A stretch of DNA of 6,314 bases from Fibrobacter sp. UBA1765 (GTDB taxonomy: Bacteria; Fibrobacterota; Fibrobacteria; Fibrobacterales; Fibrobacteraceae): positions 1 through 6,314 of the forward strand of contig DCGZ01000016.1 of NCBI GenBank assembly GCA_002314675.1, written 5' to 3'. Positions 3,930 to 6,314 of the stretch are shown in pieces. Made by a program: the position numbers and the translations under genes. A model generated the notes under the pieces. It was not told the DNA's origin. It saw only the letters and a list, made by a program, of their open reading frames with translations, and searched no databases. Numbering within the stretch: position 1 is the stretch's first letter; every line of letters begins with the position of its first letter.

Positions 3930-5219
3930 ATGAAAAAAAATTGGATTGCTGTGCTTGCGATAATGTTGCTTGTTGCCTGCGGCGACGATAATGGCTCCAG
4001 TGCCAGTGGCGACGAAAGTTTTTCCTCTAGCGAAGTCAAGGACAGTTGCTCCTCCAGCGTCATTCCCGGCTCCGACCGGGAATCTAGCAGTTCTGTGAAG
4101 GTTTCCAGTAGTAGTGTGGTGGGTTCCTGTTCGTCTGAATTAGGCGAGTCGGGGCTTGAGGCAATTTCCGCAATGGCTTACTATTGTGTCCATGATTCTG
4201 CAAAGGTTGATTCCCTTTTGGCAATCTATAAGGCCGATGGTAATTTCGGGGATATGACGACATCGTTTGCCGATTGCGCCTACAGAATGTCCTTTGATCA
4301 TTTGGAAGGTGATGTTGTTGTGCCGTCACCACTAGAAATGTTTTACCTTAATGAGAAACCTTACTCTAATTTTAAAATTTCGTGGGTAAAGTTCAGGGAG
4401 ACGATTTATAAATTTTGGCAGGATGACTTCGGTGTTGGGCCATGCAACAGGGATTTCGAAAACGTCGTGAAACGCAACCAGGATTCCCTAAGTGAATCGC
4501 CAAGATATTTTATATGCACTGATAGAAGACCTGGTTATTACAGCGAAATAAATTGGGTCTCTGCCTCGGCACTTCAAGTGGCTACCTACGGCTTGGAATG
4601 TGACAGCTCTGATTATCGTTCAATAACGGATAGCGCAGGTGGCTCCATGTATGTTTGCGATAGAGGTGATTGGCGCTTGCCTATGGATGTTGAAAAAGAA
4701 TATGGGTTGTGTAAGGCTGAAAACAACGGTGAAGTCAAAGCCGGCGAAATATACGAGTACATCTGCGATTCTGCAAGTTGGAAACTGAACGAGTTGGTCC
4801 TAGTGGATTCCTCTGATAACCGTGAATTTCGTGCCCTGAAAATAGCGGGCCTTTACTGGATGAGCGAAAATTTCAAAACGGACTCTTCCAGGTATTTTTG
4901 GAATGAAGTCATGGATGAAAATTTCTGCCCGAAAGGGTGGCGAATTCCCTCAGATAAAGAATGGAAATCCATGCTGGATACTTTGCGTGGTGTAAGAGCG
5001 AATGAATATCCCATGAATTTGATTGAGGGGTTTGGATTTGTGAATTGGTGGAGCTCTACCGAATATGGTGCGGACAGCGCTGTGGTATTTGGAATTGACT
5101 ATCACCCCATGGATTATGCGAGTTCGCGGAAATTTACATATCATAGAGGTATTCAACCCAAGGAATCCAAATACAGATATGATTACGCCCGCTGCGTGAA
5201 GGATGGACCCATTCAGTAG
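3930..5219 (+). CDS. Fibrobacter-type lipoprotein with TIGR02145 major paralogous domain
   Basis: A 429-residue, probably surface-exposed lipoprotein of unknown function. Lipobox LLVAC makes Cys17 the lipid anchor. Residues 22-70 are a serine-rich linker (SSS and SSSS runs) typical of Fibrobacter secreted proteins. A unique region at about 75-200 follows, with many Cys and aromatic residues. Two short Cys-containing units follow: YGLEC...MYVCDRGDWRL (220-250) and YGLCKAENNGEVKAGEIYEYICDSASWKL (258-286). The C-terminal domain (about 288-425) has YWMSENF, FCPKGWRIPSDKEW (332-345), WWSSTEYG (373-380) and a final RCVKD, the signature I associate with the Fibrobacter succinogenes major paralogous domain. 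TAGGAG (3919-3924) lies 5 nt before ATG 3930. Linker residues 44-52 come from a palindromic repeat. It stands alone; the next small ORF overlaps its end. Confidence 0.88.
   Translation: MKKNWIAVLAIMLLVACGDDNGSSASGDESFSSSEVKDSCSSSVIPGSDRESSSSVKVSSSSVVGSCSSELGESGLEAISAMAYYCVHDSAKVDSLLAIYKADGNFGDMTTSFADCAYRMSFDHLEGDVVVPSPLEMFYLNEKPYSNFKISWVKFRETIYKFWQDDFGVGPCNRDFENVVKRNQDSLSESPRYFICTDRRPGYYSEINWVSASALQVATYGLECDSSDYRSITDSAGGSMYVCDRGDWRLPMDVEKEYGLCKAENNGEVKAGEIYEYICDSASWKLNELVLVDSSDNREFRALKIAGLYWMSENFKTDSSRYFWNEVMDENFCPKGWRIPSDKEWKSMLDTLRGVRANEYPMNLIEGFGFVNWWSSTEYGADSAVVFGIDYHPMDYASSRKFTYHRGIQPKESKYRYDYARCVKDGPIQ
4061..4084. repeat. Palindromic repeat read in frame inside the lipoprotein linker
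   Basis: ATTCCCGG (4062-4069) and CCGGGAAT (4076-4083) are perfect inverted arms around the loop CTCCGA. The stretch encodes VIPGSDRES (residues 44-52), which breaks an otherwise Ser/Val-rich linker. GTCATTCCCGG...CCGGGAATC palindromes are widespread intergenic repeats in bacteria, so this looks like such an element inserted in a tolerant coding site. Confidence 0.65.
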
Positions 5220-5403
5220 GGTGGTTGCCCGATTGAAAAACTTTGCTGCAATGTTTAAAATCCCCGAAGATGCAAAGGTGTTTTCCTATCGTCTAATCAA
5301 CATTTCTGGCAAGGTCCCTGAAAATCCTGTCCGGTGGAAGTTGACCTATATGGATCAGTATGGCCGAGGTGGCTCCTTGGATATTGTCACCCAATTTGAA
5401 TAG
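5203..5403 (+). CDS. Small hypothetical protein
   Basis: This 66-residue frame starts at ATG 5203, inside the last 17 bp of the lipoprotein gene. I recognise no family. The part from about residue 17 (MFKIPEDAKVFSYRLINISG) to the end (RWKLTYMDQYGRGGSLDIVTQFE) looks protein-like, with alternating hydrophobic and polar residues compatible with beta strands and no signal peptide. The start is uncertain: AAGG touches ATG 5203 with no spacing, and ATG 5251 (50 residues) is an in-frame alternative without a clear ribosome site. It could be translationally coupled to the lipoprotein, or be the surviving 3' end of a larger gene. No evidence of function. Confidence 0.45.
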   Translation: MDPFSRVVARLKNFAAMFKIPEDAKVFSYRLINISGKVPENPVRWKLTYMDQYGRGGSLDIVTQFE

Positions 5404-5460
5404 GCGTGTAAGCTTCAGTTGCCTTTTAGGGTGTCTTTGCCCCCAAAAATTAAGTGGTGT

Positions 5461-5489
5461 TTGGATTTTTTTCGTCTGATTTTTATAGA
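5461..5489 (+). promoter_or_regulatory. Possible promoter of the aminotransferase gene
   Basis: TTGGAT (5461-5466) and TATAGA (5484-5489) are exactly 17 bp apart, in the 142-bp gap before the gene. The leader would be about 50 nt. It contains CGCCTT twice (5515-5520, 5525-5530), and each CCTT can pair with the AAGG of the ribosome site at 5535-5538. Confidence 0.4.
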
Positions 5490-5545
5490 TTTTCGTTGAA
5501 ATTTTTAACTCTGGCGCCTTGTGACGCCTTATAAAAGGTCGCAAT

Positions 5546-6314
5546 ATGCAGATTGATTTGAATAACGTGGATTGGAAGACCCTTCCGTTTGGCTACTCTG
5601 ATACCGATTACAACGTTCGTTGCTATTACCGCAACGGTCAGTGGGGCAAGATCGAAGTCTCCTCCGACAAGAACATCAGCATTCACATGGCTGCAACCTG
5701 CCTCCACTACGGTCAGGAAGGTTTCGAAGGCCTGAAGGCTTACACCGGCAAGGATGGCAAGGTCCGTCTGTTCCGCGTGGACGAAAACGCAAAGCGCATG
5801 CAGAGCACTGCAAACCGCGTTCTCATGGCTGTTCCGCCTATCGAACTTTTCCGCGAAATGGCTCACCTGGTAACCAAGCTGAACGCTCGCTTTGTTCCGC
5901 CGTATGGCCATGGCGCAACCCTTTACATCCGCCCGCTCCTCATCGGTACTGGCGCAGAAGTTGGCGTTAAGCCAGCTGACGAATACCTGTTCATGATGTT
6001 TGTCTGCCCGGTCGGTCCTTACTTCAAGGATGGCTTCAAGCCCGTTGACATGATGATCAGCCGTAACTACGACCGCGCCGCTCCTCAGGGTACCGGTACT
6101 GTCAAGGTTGGCGGTAACTACGCTGCTTCCCTCCAGTCTCTTGCCGAAGCCAAGAAGCTCGGCTACTCCAGCACCATCTATCTGGATGCCAAGGAAAAGA
6201 AGTACATCGACGAATGCGGTCCGGCAAACTTCTTCGGTATCAAGGGCAAGTCCTACATTACCCCGAAGTCCGAATCCATCTTGCCGTCTATCACCAACAA
6301 GAGCTTGCAGCAGC
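5546..6314 (+). CDS. ilvE: Branched-chain amino acid aminotransferase (5' part, cut by window edge)
   Basis: The first 256 residues of a fold-type IV, PLP-dependent aminotransferase that exchanges the amino group between glutamate and the 2-oxo acids of leucine, isoleucine and valine; it is cytosolic. Family landmarks are HYGQEGFEGLKAY (54-66), LFRVDENAKRM (75-85), YIRPLLIGTG (127-136), GTVKVGGNYAASL (184-196) with the expected PLP lysine Lys187, and IDECGPANFF (221-230). The layout is closer to the eukaryote-like/large bacterial BCAT group than to E. coli IlvE. About 90-100 C-terminal residues lie beyond the window, judging by usual lengths of 340-360. AAAAGG (5533-5538) sits 7 nt before ATG. 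Codon use is strongly biased (AAG, TTC, AAC), suggesting high expression. No other ilv or leu gene is visible upstream. Confidence 0.93.
   Translation, partial: MQIDLNNVDWKTLPFGYSDTDYNVRCYYRNGQWGKIEVSSDKNISIHMAATCLHYGQEGFEGLKAYTGKDGKVRLFRVDENAKRMQSTANRVLMAVPPIELFREMAHLVTKLNARFVPPYGHGATLYIRPLLIGTGAEVGVKPADEYLFMMFVCPVGPYFKDGFKPVDMMISRNYDRAAPQGTGTVKVGGNYAASLQSLAEAKKLGYSSTIYLDAKEKKYIDECGPANFFGIKGKSYITPKSESILPSITNKSLQQ

Noticed and set aside
5483..5970. Long open frames on - (5483-5911) and on + in another frame (5620-5970)
   Set aside because: Both are shadows of the aminotransferase reading frame, whose GC-biased third positions keep other frames open. Their translations resemble no protein.

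Overview
The window most likely comes from a Fibrobacter species (Fibrobacterota, gut or rumen fibre degraders). The main clue is the lipoprotein at 3930-5219. It has a serine-rich linker after the lipobox and ends in what I read as the 'Fibrobacter succinogenes major paralogous domain' (TIGR02145). A DUF3332-type lipoprotein, a GH57 branching enzyme and repeat-rich intergenic DNA also fit. I assigned the genus by recognising families, not by a database search.

Layout. Positions 1-339 are non-coding and repeat-rich: three pyrimidine-rich tracts with 7-bp periodicity alternate with palindromes. On the + strand, 340-1896 encodes a GH57 1,4-alpha-glucan branching enzyme (glycogen synthesis). A second kind of heptad array (AATTCNN x5) follows, then a small Nudix-fold protein (1961-2338) that lacks most of the catalytic Nudix box. 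A leader with three TTAACTAA sites precedes a well-translated DUF3332 lipoprotein (2469-2903). A hairpin with A/T tails (2925-2957) works in both directions and separates it from a convergent toxin-antitoxin operon on the - strand: a RelB/DinJ-type antitoxin (3237-3512) overlapping a YoeB-type toxin (2981-3244). The operon has a compact promoter whose -35 lies in a perfect inverted repeat, a likely autoregulatory operator.

Positions 3513-3929 are non-coding. They hold that promoter, an 18-bp perfect palindrome, and a - strand intrinsic terminator that belongs to no visible gene. The terminator has a possible promoter upstream and a strong Shine-Dalgarno plus 5-codon ORF downstream. Next are the Fibrobacter-type lipoprotein (3930-5219), a small overlapping hypothetical ORF (5203-5403), and the start of a branched-chain amino acid aminotransferase (5546 to the window edge, cut off).

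The genes do not form one pathway. They are separate units: carbon storage, envelope lipoproteins, a TA module and amino-acid metabolism. The oddest material is non-coding: the 7-bp repeats beside two gene starts, a palindromic repeat read in frame as a lipoprotein linker, and the orphan terminator/leader at 3722-3827. I do not see a convincing new multi-gene system.
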